64,000 nt of DNA, taken from assembly GCF_001625305.1 (NCBI RefSeq), contig NW_017803713.1, forward strand, positions 261,949-325,948, in the 5' to 3' direction. Of the stretch, positions 21,131-31,731 are shown one piece after another. Each line of letters opens with the position of its first letter. The stretch's first letter is position 1. Below the pieces are notes generated by a model. That model made no database searches and was not told where the DNA came from. It was given only the letters and a program-made list of their open reading frames with translations. The position numbers and the translations under genes were made by a program. This DNA comes from Branchiostoma belcheri. Its lineage: Eukaryota > Chordata > Leptocardii > Amphioxiformes > Branchiostomatidae.

Positions 21131-23165
21131 TCAGAGCTCTTTACTAGACATGTCCTTGTACCCCTTGCTGGACACGACCATCCTCCCTCCTTCCACGCTA
21201 ATGAACCTGTGCCTTTTGTTGTACGGCCCTCTCGTCAGACTGCCTTTTGGGATGATGCCAACAGTCGGGACTTTCTTTGTGTTTGCTGTAGTGTAGTGCT
21301 GGTAGTGCCTGACCACCTTGTGGGTTTCGCTGCCGTGCTTGGACTGGAAACGTTCCCCACACAGGTCACACTGGAAGGGGTACATCCTGGCAAAGCCCGA
21401 GATAGCCTCCCTCCGCGTGTCGGCCAGCTGGTCCGCGTTCTCTGCCTTCAGCTTCTTCATTTCTCGCACGTGGATTCGCATGTGGCAGTGCAGGTTGTGC
21501 TTCGTCATGAAAGTAGCCTTGCAAACGTCACACGTGTGTAAGAACCGATCGCCCTTGGACTTGGAGGCAGCCATACTCTTCACATCTGTAATGGCTGCAT
21601 TGGCCGACTGGCTTGGTCCTGACCCAAGAGCCCTGTCGCTTAATTTAGTCCTTGCGAGTTGCTCCTTTTGCCCATTTGTTGTCTTTGGTTGTATGTGTTT
21701 GTAACGGTGCATTATTTGGTGGATCCTTGCCTCTTTCTCGGACATGACTGTTCCTTTACATGTCGTGCACTGTTGAGACTTGTGCGTTGCGAGATGACGA
21801 GCTAACCCCCTCTTGTTGACAAAATTCCCGCCACAAAAAAAACAGCGATAGCCACCTGCATCTTTCTCCTTACACATTTGAGTGACTGATTTCTGCACCA
21901 AATCACTGTCAATATTCCTTTTTGTATCATCTTCATCTCCTGGTTGCTTGCTTTCAAAGGATGCAGAATTATTCTCTGGAGGACCATTAGTGACTTCTTT
22001 GGTATTTGTTAGTATAATGTAACGCCGGTGTTTGTGTCCCTGGTGGACTCCAAGGCTGCGTACTGACTGGAAACGTTCCCCACAAATCTTACACTGGAAG
22101 GGGTACATCTTGGCAAAGCCTGCCAGAGCTTCCTTTCTTGTGTCGGCCAGTTGCTCTGCGTTTTCAGCCTTCAACTTTTTCATCTCTCGCATGTGCATTT
22201 TCATGTGACGCTTCAAACTTCCCTGTGTGACAGATGTAGCCTGGCAAACATCACACGTATAAAAGTCTTGCTGGTTAGACACTTCTGCCATTGATTTCTG
22301 CGCTCTATCACTATCATCAGTCCTTACTCTATTGATTTCATGAGATGAAAGATTTTCCTCAACTGGAAGTATTTCCATCACTTGTAAGCTGCCCAGAGAA
22401 ACTTCTTTAACTGTGCACCCCTGAGCTGTAGGCAGTACGGTAGGGTTATTCTTACATGTACTAGTACGTCTTGTCATGACCACCGTGTTCTTATCTGCGT
22501 GCCAAACAAATTCAGGCCTGTTGTCTGAATTTGTAGCCTCACTTATGTTTGTGCTTGCAACTGTAGCTTGTCGAGAGGTCGTAGGACCACCCTGTAGTGG
22601 TTGTGGCTCTTGTACTACACGTGTGAACTGTGAACTCTGTTTTGTGGGGTCAGATGTCTCTTGTTTGGTAGGGGTGACCTTTGAAGTTTGTGGCATGGGG
22701 TCACATGTCTCCTGGGTGACCTCTGAACCTTGCAGGACAGGGTCACTTGCTTCTTGTTTGATTGTGGTGACCTCTGAACCTTGCAGGATGGGGTCACATG
22801 CCTCTTGTTTGATAGGGGTGACCTCTGAACTTTGCTTGATGGGGTCACTTGCTTCTTGTTTGATTGTGGTGATCTCTGAACCTTGCAGGATGGGGTCACA
22901 AACCTCTTTTTTGATAGTGGTGACCTCCGAACCTTGCAGGATGGGGTCACATACCTCTTGTTTGATAGTGGTGACCTCTGAACCTTGCAGGATGGGGTCA
23001 GTTGCCTCCTGTTTGATAGATATGCTTGTCCTGATTGGGCTTGTATCACATGACTCTGGACTGGTGGCTGTTACCTCACTGCTGACCTCTGACCTATCGA
23101 AGGTGGGATCATACGGCTCTTGTTTGATGCTGGTGAGATCATAACCCCCAGCAAGGCCCAGCTTC
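21131..23165 (-). CDS. Zinc-finger gene, exon 2 (main coding exon)
   Basis: Open for 678 codons to the stop TGA-side end at 21131. Acceptor gatacag on the minus strand. The TIR element at 18957-21024 ends only 107 bp past the stop, so the 3'UTR probably runs into it. Confidence 0.9.
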
Positions 23166-24191
23166 CTGTATCAAAAAGAGAAGTACGTAAATACAATTGC
23201 TTAATGTTATTCATTGTCTGAACAACCTCAGAACAGAGGAACTAAACTCAGGCCTTGAAATTAACTACTAGTATTATAATATCAACTTTTCTTCCTATTG
23301 TCCCAGCACTGTCCCAAAAATAAATTTAAATTGTCCCAAGGTGAGGATAAGCTGTCTCAGCCTGTTTTTCGGGAAATATGACTCAAGTTGAAGTCAACTA
23401 TATTTTGCTTATGTTCACTCCCAGGCGCACGATAATTGCAGATTTGACAGGAATTTTTTTTTTTTTTGTGGGGGGGAGACTTTTCTGGAGTCAAAAGCTG
23501 GGACATGTGCCTTATTAAGATAAACAAAAACAAGGGCTGACATTCTGATGTTATTGTTCTTTTGTCCCAAAAATGACCCCAAAGTGTCTTTTTAGTTTAA
23601 TGCCCCAGCCTAAATTTTACTGAACAGTGGCCATCGGAACACCATAAATTTCGAGCCCTGAAACTGTTAGAGCTGATTTGATTAGATAGGATATTGCCAC
23701 AGAAGCGACTACAAAAATAATTTAATAATTTGCAGATGCATGCTTATTTGCAGAATCTAGTCTGACTTTTGCTCAATTAAAATTGAGCTTGTAGCAGCTT
23801 GCCTTATCTGGACCTAGTAGTGAGAGATAGTGCAACACGGTACAGATTTTATGAATATGATATCATCTGATGCGTAATGTCAACGCCTCATATTGTAAGG
23901 GGGTGGGAGATAATGTGAGATGATTTATTAATGATAAAAAGAAAAACTGTTACATTGTGCATGTCGTATTATGCAAGCAGAATTATCAAAACACACATTT
24001 ATTATGTACATTTCAGGAAAGACATTCTTGTGAGTGAACCCCTAAAATTATACTTCGGTATGAGACCAAAATACACTCATAACGAAGCTAAGAAGGCCAG
24101 AAAGGAAGCCTTACGTACGAATTTTGCCTTTCATTAACCAATAATGAATAAAAAACAAATACCTCGGTACACTAGGCTTTCGCCTGGACAT
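21131..24191 (-). CDS. C2H2 zinc-finger protein with SUMO-motif array (two exons)
   Basis: Exon 1 coding 24191-24163 (ATG, MSRRKPSVPR) ends phase 2 at donor GTATTT. Exon 2 23165-21131 begins after gatacag with the one base needed, giving 687 residues. Residues about 20-180 hold seven IKQE/IKKE motifs in 17-residue repeats. Next comes a segment with PEFVWHAD shared with the ZSWIM-like gene. Then six C2H2 fingers: CDVCQAT..., CKICGERF..., CFFCGGNF..., CTTCKGTV..., CDVCKATF..., CDLCGERF.... The finger-pair block with MREMKKLKAENA(E/D)QLADTR between is duplicated. Probably a nuclear DNA-binding repressor (inference from fingers and SUMO motifs). The start Met has a weak context; no other in-frame ATG exists upstream in this exon. 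Confidence 0.85.
22650..23125 (-). repeat. 51-bp coding minisatellite (17-residue IKQE units)
   Basis: Minus-strand units read IKQE.CDPILQGSEVTT. Five units are close copies, with degenerate ones at both edges (TKQETSDP, IKQEPYDP). The length of 51 bp keeps the frame. Confidence 0.9.
23250..23662. mobile_element. hAT-like MITE in zinc-finger gene intron
   Basis: Left end caggccttgaaattaa, right end aatttcgagccctg, like the 18191 family. Interior includes a poly-T run at 23455-23470. aaact lies at both flanks, a possible partial target duplication. Confidence 0.45.
24163..24191 (-). CDS. Zinc-finger gene, exon 1 (coding part)
   Basis: ATG TCC AGG ... CCG AG, then donor GTATTT. Phase 2 fits exon 2 exactly (AG+G gives Arg). 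The frame stays open upstream for about 55 codons but has no ATG, so that part is taken as 5'UTR. Confidence 0.65.
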
Positions 24192-24640
24192 TGAGCTCAG
24201 CTCCCGGTGACGAAGGTTGCGAAAATTAGCGAAAGATTCGCGTTTTTCTTGCCGCTGTTGTGCTAACGTTTCGCGGGAGTCGACCCTGCTCTGCTCTGGC
24301 TTGTGTTTGGGGTCAGCGCCGCATCCAAACAAACGAGCTGTGGCAAACGATACAGCTAACGAATATTTCCAAAGATATCAAGATATTTGTGCAGGATATA
24401 TTTGACTGTATCATGCAAATAATTTGATGATAATTATTGGTGAAATGCTAGCGTTCGAATATGATTGGTATATGTTATGCTGCCATCTTAAGGTCAAAGG
24501 TGAACTCCCGCGAGTGTATTTGGGTAATTTCGAGCCGTTTTCTTCATCAATTTAGTAGATAAGAGACAGTTCATAAGAAGAACACCGTGCTGTAGTTTTG
24601 GGAAACACTGTAGTTAGTAATATTCCTGTCGTTGCTGCGA
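24192..24640. promoter_or_regulatory. Divergent promoter region
   Basis: Lies between the zinc-finger gene start (-) and a + strand exon ending at about 24822. It is richer in CpG than its surroundings (gctcccggtgacgaaggttg, cgcgggagtcgac) and has gattgg at 24459. No TATA box decides a start site. Confidence 0.4.
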
Positions 24641-24641
24641 T

Positions 24642-24822
24642 GTGCTGAGGAGGCGATCGAGTACGTATACCCCCCTCCGAGCCTCACGAATCCAGGCTCC
24701 AGAGACAAAGAAGATTTTGTGGGGAAAGACGCGTCTAGACGCCATTCTTTCGACCGAGAGATTTGCCCTGAGCAAGGACATTATACACAGAGCTGAGGAA
24801 TGTCGAGTTATTGTACTTTTAC
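24642..24822 (+). ncRNA. Possible first exon of a divergent + transcript
   Basis: Open from ATG 24642 to a strong donor (ACG then GTACGT at 24823). A matching acceptor (ctttgcag) lies at 25374. If joined, the frame meets a stop after three codons, giving a 63-residue product with no known domain. More likely a promoter-associated noncoding RNA. Confidence 0.3.
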
Positions 24823-25454
24823 GGTACGTTCGCCATTTTTAAAGGCATTGGCATGCTTTAATAGAAGTCTCCTAACTTGTAGAAACAAATTATTATGTCT
24901 ACTAGATAACGTTTACCTAATCGCTCGCACTGGGGATAAAATTTAGCATTTTTTAAGTGAATTTGTTGTGAACAACATGGCGGCATGCTCCCTGACTCCT
25001 GCAACACTGAATTGTAGGGTAGAGTCTACGGACAGGTATGGCAGGTACAAGCACCTAGATAGGGTAAAATTATCATAATTTGTATGTTCACGGTATGGAC
25101 CAAGTGTATTACGTGTATTTGTTTTGGCTTGGGTTGACAAATTGTTATGGACCAGGTGATCACCTTACAGGTGAGTTTCGTGTATTTGTTTGGATTAGGC
25201 TTGACAATGGACCTGGTGAGACAATAGTATTGATTTGAGCCTTGATCTGATTTTATTTAAGACTGTTCTTTTGAACATGTAAGTTTTTTGTCAGTCTGTG
25301 AATATGTGCTTTTGAAAAATGATCTGGAATACTGGTATAGTAACTACTTAAAACAACTTTTTTTACTTTGCAGGTGGAACTGACTACTTTGGTTCAACAT
25401 TGAAACCTACATTGGAAATCCTGCAGTTCTGTTACCAAATCACTTGCACAACTA

Positions 25455-26662
25455 CGAGGGTTGATCAAAAAGTTAGTACTGTATACTATGACTTCTTATA
25501 TCACTGCCCAAAGAAATGTAAATTGTTATATTCATTAATTAGAGCACGTGACACCCCGTGAAAATCAACAGGTGTGAGCAAAATCACAAAATGGAAGCAG
25601 TAGAAGCTCGTGCTGTGATAAAGTACCTCCATAAAAAGGGGATGACTCCCAAGGAAATCCATGAAGACATGATGAAGACATTTGGTGATGACTGCCCTTC
25701 TTATTCCACTGTAAAGAAGTGGGCTGCCAGCTTCAAGCGCGGCAAGGAGAGCTTTAGAGATGAACCCAGGTCGGGACGTCCCAAAACAGGCACCAGTGAC
25801 GATCAAGTAGAGGCCATCCATCGCATGGTAGTGAAGGACAGACGTGTGACCGTCCGACATGTAGCAAAGTCTTTGGGCATAAGTTTTGGCTCAGTTCACA
25901 GAGTTTTGACGGACAACTTGGGGATGAGCAAAGTGTCTGCAAGGTGGGTGCCTAGAATGCTGTCTGCACTTCAGAAGTTGAACAGGTTGGAGATGTCAAG
26001 GGCACTGTTGGCCCGATTTCAGTCCGATCCAGACAATTTCCTCAAAAGATTTGTCACCCAGGATGAGACATGGATTCACCACGTTGACCCTGAATCGAAA
26101 CAACAGAGCAAACAAGTGTCATCTGTTGGCAAGGTCATGGCCTCTGTGTTCTGGGACAGTGAGGGGGTCATCATGATTGACTACCTGCAAAGGGGTAAAA
26201 CCATCAATGCTGAACACTATGCGGCAAAATTGCGACAGTTAAAGGCAGCGATTGAAGAGAAAAGGAGTGGAAAGCTAGAAGCTGGCGTGTTGTTGCTTCA
26301 GGGCAGTGCAGCTGTCCACACAGCACAGGTGTCAGTGGCTGCAGCAAACGAATGCGGCTTTGAACTGTTACCTCACCCCTCCTATTCACCTGACCTAGCA
26401 CCGTCGGACTTCTACCTCTTTCCTAAGCTAACGTCCCACTTGCATGGCAAACGTTTTGATGGCGATGATGCCGTCATCAATGCAGTTGAGGCATACTTGG
26501 GGGCTCAAGATGCAAGCTTCTTCCACCAGGGGATAGCAATGCTGGAACAGCGCTGGACCAAGTGCATTGAAGTCAGAGGGGACTATGTTGAAAAATAGTG
26601 TAAGGAAAATTTTTCTGCCAGGACGAGGCCAAGAACTTTTGGTTCAACGGTTTCAACCCTCG
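25455..26662 (+). mobile_element. mariner transposon, complete ends
   Basis: Starts cgagggttgatcaaaaagtt and ends with the inverse cgagggttga, with TA at both sides (25453-25454, 26663-26664). 1,208 bp, slightly short for mariner (about 1.3 kb). One transposase frame fills it. Confidence 0.88.
25591..26598 (+). CDS. mariner transposase, open but catalytically changed
   Basis: 335 residues from MEAVEARAV (an in-frame ATG lies 33 bp upstream; family start is MEAVE-like). Helix-turn-helix part at residues 1-110, WVPRML linker motif, QDETW with the first Asp (codon 26062), YSPDLAPSD with the third Asp (26407). The expected LLHDNAP block reads LLQGSAA, so the second Asp of DD34D is Gly (codon 26302). 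Compared with the family, about 13 residues (the WKH.GSPPPKK stretch) are missing between the first and second Asp without loss of frame. It should bind DNA but not cut it (inference). Confidence 0.88.
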   Translation: MEAVEARAVIKYLHKKGMTPKEIHEDMMKTFGDDCPSYSTVKKWAASFKRGKESFRDEPRSGRPKTGTSDDQVEAIHRMVVKDRRVTVRHVAKSLGISFGSVHRVLTDNLGMSKVSARWVPRMLSALQKLNRLEMSRALLARFQSDPDNFLKRFVTQDETWIHHVDPESKQQSKQVSSVGKVMASVFWDSEGVIMIDYLQRGKTINAEHYAAKLRQLKAAIEEKRSGKLEAGVLLLQGSAAVHTAQVSVAAANECGFELLPHPSYSPDLAPSDFYLFPKLTSHLHGKRFDGDDAVINAVEAYLGAQDASFFHQGIAMLEQRWTKCIEVRGDYVEK

Positions 26663-26664
26663 TA

Positions 26665-27539
26665 CTACTATTTTAGTATCATTATCTTCAAGCTGTCTCT
26701 GTCAGTCATAGTAGTAATTTGACTGCTGAATACAATGTATTTAACTTTTCTAGTCATTGTGTGTAATGTTATATGAAGGTCACTAGCTCTGAGTTATCAC
26801 CAACTTAGGACGGAATACTCCATTCTTGATGTCATGACACAATCATGCCCACATTCACTAATACATGTACAAGTACTAGTAGATAGGAAAAACATGAAAG
26901 ATAGTTTTTAAGGGGTATATAATATAAATTTAAGGGTCAAATACTGAGCAGATGAAAAATTATACCACCTCCATCCAAGAAAAGTTAGAAGTATTGTCAA
27001 TTTTACAATAATTGTACACTAATAATTGTGAACTGTATACAGAAATAAGTGCAAAAAATGTTAGTAGTTATTGATGTAATTAATATACTAGTAATTGAAA
27101 AAAAAGATGTACTTAACTCATCAAAACCTTGCAAATGAATATTTAGCCTAACTTTTTGTATGTAATACTGTTTAATGTTGACATGTTTTCGTGATTAATC
27201 ATAGTAGTTATATAGAAGTGGATGTAAATAGCAGTTAATAATATGATGTATTTTATAATGTGTGTCTCCAGGAAGAGTTGTGGTGTGTTATGTATGTCAC
27301 TAAATTCCTTAAACAAACAAGATGTGAATGATTGACCAATAGTTTCTCTGTGCTGTTGCTCGGCTTGCCTAAGTTGTGTGAGACCCACCTGGTAAATATT
27401 GTGTAAATGATAATGTGGACTGTTTTACTTTAATTTCCAATAATTTCAGGTGAGTTGCAAACTCTAGTACATCATTGTGAAAGAAAGGAGTGACAGATAA
27501 CAATGCTGTAGATCTAATCACCTTTATCCAACTTTATTA
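26665..27539. other. Intergenic, AT-rich, nothing recognised
   Basis: No frame, TIR or repeat family identified. Confidence 0.4.
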
Positions 27540-28056
27540 CCTCCATGAAAAATGGAGGTATAGTTTTTGGCGTGTCTGTGTGTGTGTGTCTGTCTGTGTG
27601 TGTGTGTCTGTCTGCCTGTGTGTGTGTTTCCGCAACTTTGTAGTCAGCATAACTTAAGAACGCCTTTATGGATTGTGATGATATTTGGTATGTTGGTAAG
27701 TCTTAGGAAGACTAAGGTGGCAGGCAGAACATCAATACCAATTATGAAAATGATGACCTAATTTGCATAAATAATGTGAAGAGTATGTGACCTCTTATTG
27801 GTGAAAGATGGGAATTTTATACCTTGTGACATGTGTAAGTTACTTAAAGGTTAACACCACTATGCATATATTATGTTAATGTAGAGGTCATTTGCATATT
27901 TAATGAGGACTTGTTGAAATGAAGTGTGACAAAGGAGAGGAATTTCACACGAAAAATATTGTCATTTGAATTTAGAAAACCATAAATTAAACTAGATCAT
28001 GCTAATTACAACATCATCAATGAGACAAATAAAAAACATTTATATTTCATGGAGGT
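27540..28056 (+). mobile_element. acctccatgaaa-family element, full-looking copy
   Basis: Begins with the hairpin acctccatgaaaaatggaggt, then gtttttggcgtgtctg, a GT run, tttccgcaactttgtagtca, and ends tttcatggaggt, the inverse of the start. Non-coding. The same family occurs at 9727, 33779, 34231, 54219 and 56641. Confidence 0.75.
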
Positions 28057-28279
28057 ATGAGATCTCCGAATTCTGTTTAGTGTTTGTAAAAATAATCTGT
28101 AGGCAGCCGCCCAAAATCAAAATGTAATTCGTAATACATTAGCCATAATGCGTCATTGTTCCTATTATCGACTCTGAGAATTTAACGTAATTCGTAATCG
28201 GCAGCGAAAATTTTGCGTAATCCATAATCACAACTCCCCCATGCAGACCCCCATATATAGCCTTGATGTACATCGTGTT

Positions 28280-28404
28280 AATCTCCAAGCAGATCTTTTG
28301 GTGGGGGTAAGACAGTATCAAATTGGCCAAGTGGGTGGGGAAATGGATACAGACTGGCCAAGTTGATACTGTCTTACCCCCACCAAAAGATCTGCTTGGA
28401 GATT
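28280..28404. mobile_element. 125-bp near-perfect palindromic MITE
   Basis: Arms start aatctccaagcagatctttt and run about 50 bp each. Flanked by acatcgtgt at 28270-28278 and 28405-28413 (9 bp), as for Mutator-like elements. One arm of the same family recurs at 61130. Confidence 0.8.
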
Positions 28405-28414
28405 ACATCGTGTC

Positions 28415-29060
28415 ACACTGTATGTTACGAACAATTTTTTTTTTTTCATATTTGGCAAGTTCTTAAAGAAACTAAAACTCTGGATCCTTAAACCTCCTTA
28501 TATCAATGTCTAACATTCCAGACAGTTAGATATGAAATCAGACCATTTTACACTTGGAGTATTGTAAATCTTAAGTGTTTAATCCATCACACATGATGCA
28601 CAGTGTCAATCATGTGGTCATGTATCACTTTAAGAATGATATAGTTTATGCTAGCAGTTGGCTACATTTTCAAACATGGCACTGTCATCATAGATGTAGC
28701 AATTTTTTCTTTGGTTAGTATACTCTGACAATATTACTAGTAGGTCTTTAGCAGTACCATAACAAAGAATGGCCGGCTATGTTGTCTATATATGCATATG
28801 CAATCATGCCGGCTATATATGTTGTCTATATGCAATCAGAAATTATCCCATAAAAGATCCCAAAGACCCCCAAACCCCGAGTTTTTGGCATGCTATGGAG
28901 GCTACTGAACCCATAACACCAGGAAACACTAGTACTGATCAAATATGATAATCTTCAATTTACCAGTAATATATTGACGTACCCCAAATGAAATTAGAAA
29001 CCATTTATAAACAGTAACCAAAGTGCTAGGAAAAAGCCAGAATTTGCGTCTGCGACAAAC
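28415..29060. other. Intergenic, nothing recognised
   Basis: AT-rich; short local repeat of gccggctatatatgttgtct at 28772-28825 only. Confidence 0.4.
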
Positions 29061-29065
29061 TTCAG

Positions 29066-29970
29066 CATGTTTATGTTTATGTTTATTAGGAATCTCCATT
29101 TATTTAGTAATACAATATTTGTCTACTAATCTTCCTGGAGTCCTTTAATATTACATTTAAAAGGAATCATAATCAATTACAAGTTAACTTAATAGCTACA
29201 ATTACAACATGTATATACAACAACATCAGCTTAACTAACAGTATAACTTACAATAACTATCTTAACACAATCTACATGTAGGCCCACTTGCTTATATATA
29301 CTAGTACACCAATTAAAGCTAGCTTAAATTGCATACTTAAAATACAGTGGAGAGGTCAGAGGTCCCTATTTACACCATGTATACTACCACCATGTGTCGA
29401 GAGGCATGTGGTTGTACTTGTTACTCCATACTTTGATATTTTCTTTGAATGTGCGTTCGCTTCCTGATGTCATATCGGATGGTAGATTGTTATATGCTTT
29501 TATGCTTCTATATACAAATGTTTTGGCTTTAGTTTTGGGTTTGTCTAGGGCAAACGCCCCTCTTTGTGCAAGTCTTGTATGGTGTCTATGTGTGGTTTCT
29601 ATTTTCTGCAAGTGTTTGAAGATATATTTAGGTTGCTCTTTAGTTACAATTTTGTGGAATGCACAAAGAGTACCGGTGAAAAGTCTCTGGTTGACTGTTT
29701 GCCAGTTTAACTGGGAGTGTAGGTCATTAAGTCTGGCATCAAAAGTGGCGTTTGTGGCTAAACGAGCTGCACGATTTTGGATCACTCTTACGGTAGTTTA
29801 TCTAGGTGTGTTTGCGGTGCAGATGAAAGAAGAGGTGAACAATAGTCAAGGTGTGACAGCACAAGGCTTTGGATAACTGTCCTTAAGATGTTTGAGGTGA
29901 AGCATGTCATCGCGATATCGCGTAAAGCGTCACCACCCCACCCCCCCTCCAAACTGTCTAGACTGGACCG
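29066..29970 (-). mobile_element. LINE 3' fragment (CR1/Jockey-like reverse transcriptase end)
   Basis: Minus strand shows VLSHLDYCSPLLSSAP, then in another frame IQNRAARLATNA and a C-terminal part ending YNHMPLDTWW at 29384, the typical post-RT region of CR1/Jockey-group LINEs. One frameshift separates the parts near 29787. 5'-truncated at about 29.97 kb. The 3' tail is a short hexamer array (ataaac) at 29066-29087. Confidence 0.8.
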
Positions 29971-30135
29971 GTTTTTCCACCAACCCCACAAGAAATTAGA
30001 TACAGGAAGTTTGAAAGGCTATGTAGAATATGGAAGTATTATAAGGTTTACATGTACATGAGGATTTTTGGTTCTTCAGGATTACTTTTGTGTGTAGATG
30101 TAACTGCAATAAAGCTTTGAGGCTTTGAGTTTTCT

Positions 30136-30141
30136 TTTAAT
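30136..30141 (-). terminator. Possible poly(A) signal of CCDC3-like gene
   Basis: Minus strand ATTAAA about 130 bp past the stop. Coordinates approximate by one or two bases. Confidence 0.3.
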
Positions 30142-30273
30142 AAATTGAACGGTGTAAAATACGGGGAAATAAATCTACGTACATTGTGAATCTTTCAAGT
30201 GAATCATTATGTACAATCTCTAAGGTACATTAATTCCTATGATAAGATTTTGCACACAACTCTACATAGCAAC

Positions 30274-30584
30274 CTACAGGCGGCCAAATGCGTAAGTCAA
30301 TAGAGCACACATCAGAGAGAAAGTTGTGGACATCACAAAGTGCGATGCCGCTCCAGTAGGCACGCACTGATCCCTCCGACGAGTGGGACAACCCCTCAGT
30401 GCCAGTGCGTTTCGAGCGACACCTAGCGGAAGTGTGAAGTCCGGCAGCCCGCACGTCCGAGCGACCATGTCCAGGTTGTCCTGTGTAGCCGGGAGGGCGG
30501 CGGTCTGCAAGTTCGCTTCGAAAGGAACAAGGACGCCTTCTTTTTGCCATTTCAGGAGGAGGATGTATTCCTCATCTATGTCAA
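30274..30584 (-). CDS. CCDC3-like gene, exon 3
   Basis: Acceptor catcatag. Codes VDIDEEYILLLKWQKEGVLV through the hydrophobic C-terminus to stop TAG at 30274. Confidence 0.75.
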
Positions 30585-31512
30585 CTATGATGTTTTTCAA
30601 AGAAAAATTTGTTAATTCAAAGAAACAAAAAAGAAGTTAAATCAATTTTTACCCAGCCTACTTTTGTCTACATGGCTAGAAGGCTACAGATACCCAATAA
30701 CCCAAAGATCAATTTACCGCATATCAAAGCTTGCGTATCTAGAAGTCTGTAATAATGAGGCAGAGCATACCTTCTGTGCTACTACATGGGTAAAGGATCC
30801 CCAACTCCACCACCGTTATGTTGTATTGCAGTGGACCTCCCTTCAGCACGCAGTACACCTCAAGAAGTCCAGTGTATGTCTGCGGCCACATTTCCTCATA
30901 ACCTGCTCAAATTAGGGTGACAAAGAGCAAAATAGGAAAATCAAGAAGCAAATAAATGGGACTGTCAACTTAGACTTGATCAGGTTAAATTTCTCTACTA
31001 ATAATAAGGTAGTATGGAAGTGTGTCTGAGGACTTTGGGAACATCTTAAAAATACCAATTAGAGTTATGCATGGTCATTAAATTTTTTGTAAGTACCTTA
31101 GTGTATGGCATACTTTATGCAAATTTGTATGACGTGACCATGACGTCATCTTGAGTTATAAGCCCTGTCCAATTTTTAGAAAAAATAATTTCCCTGGCCA
31201 GGCCTTGTTTTTCATTAGCCATATTTCATACAGAGGTACACAATAGTTATATTACGCCTAATGATGTCTACATCCAGATCAACAGATTTCTATCAGTTTT
31301 TCCACGAGTTTTATTTTATGTTAAGTGTACTTACCAGGTGTCTGGGTCTTGTTCAACACTTTAGCATGGACCACGATTTCTGCAGCTGGCTGCATCAGCC
31401 GCTGCGTAAACGGGATGGGACGCCAGTCAATCTTGGTACACTGTCCGTGCGTATTCGGAACGAACAGAAGGACAACAACGCCGCCGACAGCAAGCAGAGA
31501 GAAAGACGACAT
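30274..31512 (-). CDS. CCDC3-like secreted, probably GPI-anchored protein (three exons)
   Basis: Exons 31512-31335, 30902-30771, 30584-30274, with donors GTAAGT and GTATGC; phases 1 and 1 join, giving 206 residues. Signal peptide MSSFSLLAVGGVVVLLFVPN ending THG-QC. Mature part CTKIDWRPI...AEIVVHAKVL, then LEVYCVLKGG, ILYPC, EEYILLLKW, NLQTAALPATQDN, MVARTC resembles the N-terminal domain of CCDC3/favine (DWRPL, AEIIVYARVL, NFQDAIFPDTQEN). The coiled coil of vertebrate CCDC3 is absent; instead the C-terminus has small residues (TGAAS) and a hydrophobic tail, suggesting a GPI signal. Sequons NKT and NIT. Start chosen for the signal peptide and a good context (aaaATG); an upstream in-frame ATG at 31602 would bury it. 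Confidence 0.8.
30771..30902 (-). CDS. CCDC3-like gene, exon 2
   Basis: Acceptor ttgagcag. Codes GYEEMWPQTYTGLLEVYCVL, KGGPLQYNITVVELGILYPC, SSTE. 132 bp, donor GTATGC. Confidence 0.78.
31335..31512 (-). CDS. CCDC3-like gene, exon 1
   Basis: Signal peptide and first Cys to LNKTQTPG. Donor GTAAGT read on the minus strand at 31334. Confidence 0.78.
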
Positions 31513-31731
31513 TTTTTGCTCAGCTTCGATCGTTTCGATAACGATTTGTCGATTTTTTTGGCAACTGCAAGGAACGACAACGGATACATGGTCAAACTCC
31601 ATAGTGTTAACTAGAGCAAGAAGTTAATGATCAACATCCGAGGCTCTTGACTCGGTTGCTTCGAGAAGATATTGTACAACTGGAGTTCCACGATCTCGTA
31701 CCTTAGCCAAATGATGCTAGTCTTTAAGACT

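Noticed and set aside
22476-23144. 222-codon + strand frame rich in Cys/Ser repeats
   Set aside because: Antisense of the IKQE coding minisatellite. The minus frame has splice signals with fitting phase and zinc fingers; the plus frame is a by-product of 51-bp periodicity.
24192-24332. Upstream extension of the zinc-finger protein (LFGCGADPKHKPEQ)
   Set aside because: Frame is open but has no ATG before a stop, so initiation at 24191 is preferred.
31515-31602. Longer N-terminus of the CCDC3-like protein (MEFDHVSVVV)
   Set aside because: It would place the signal peptide internally; ATG 31512 has the better context.
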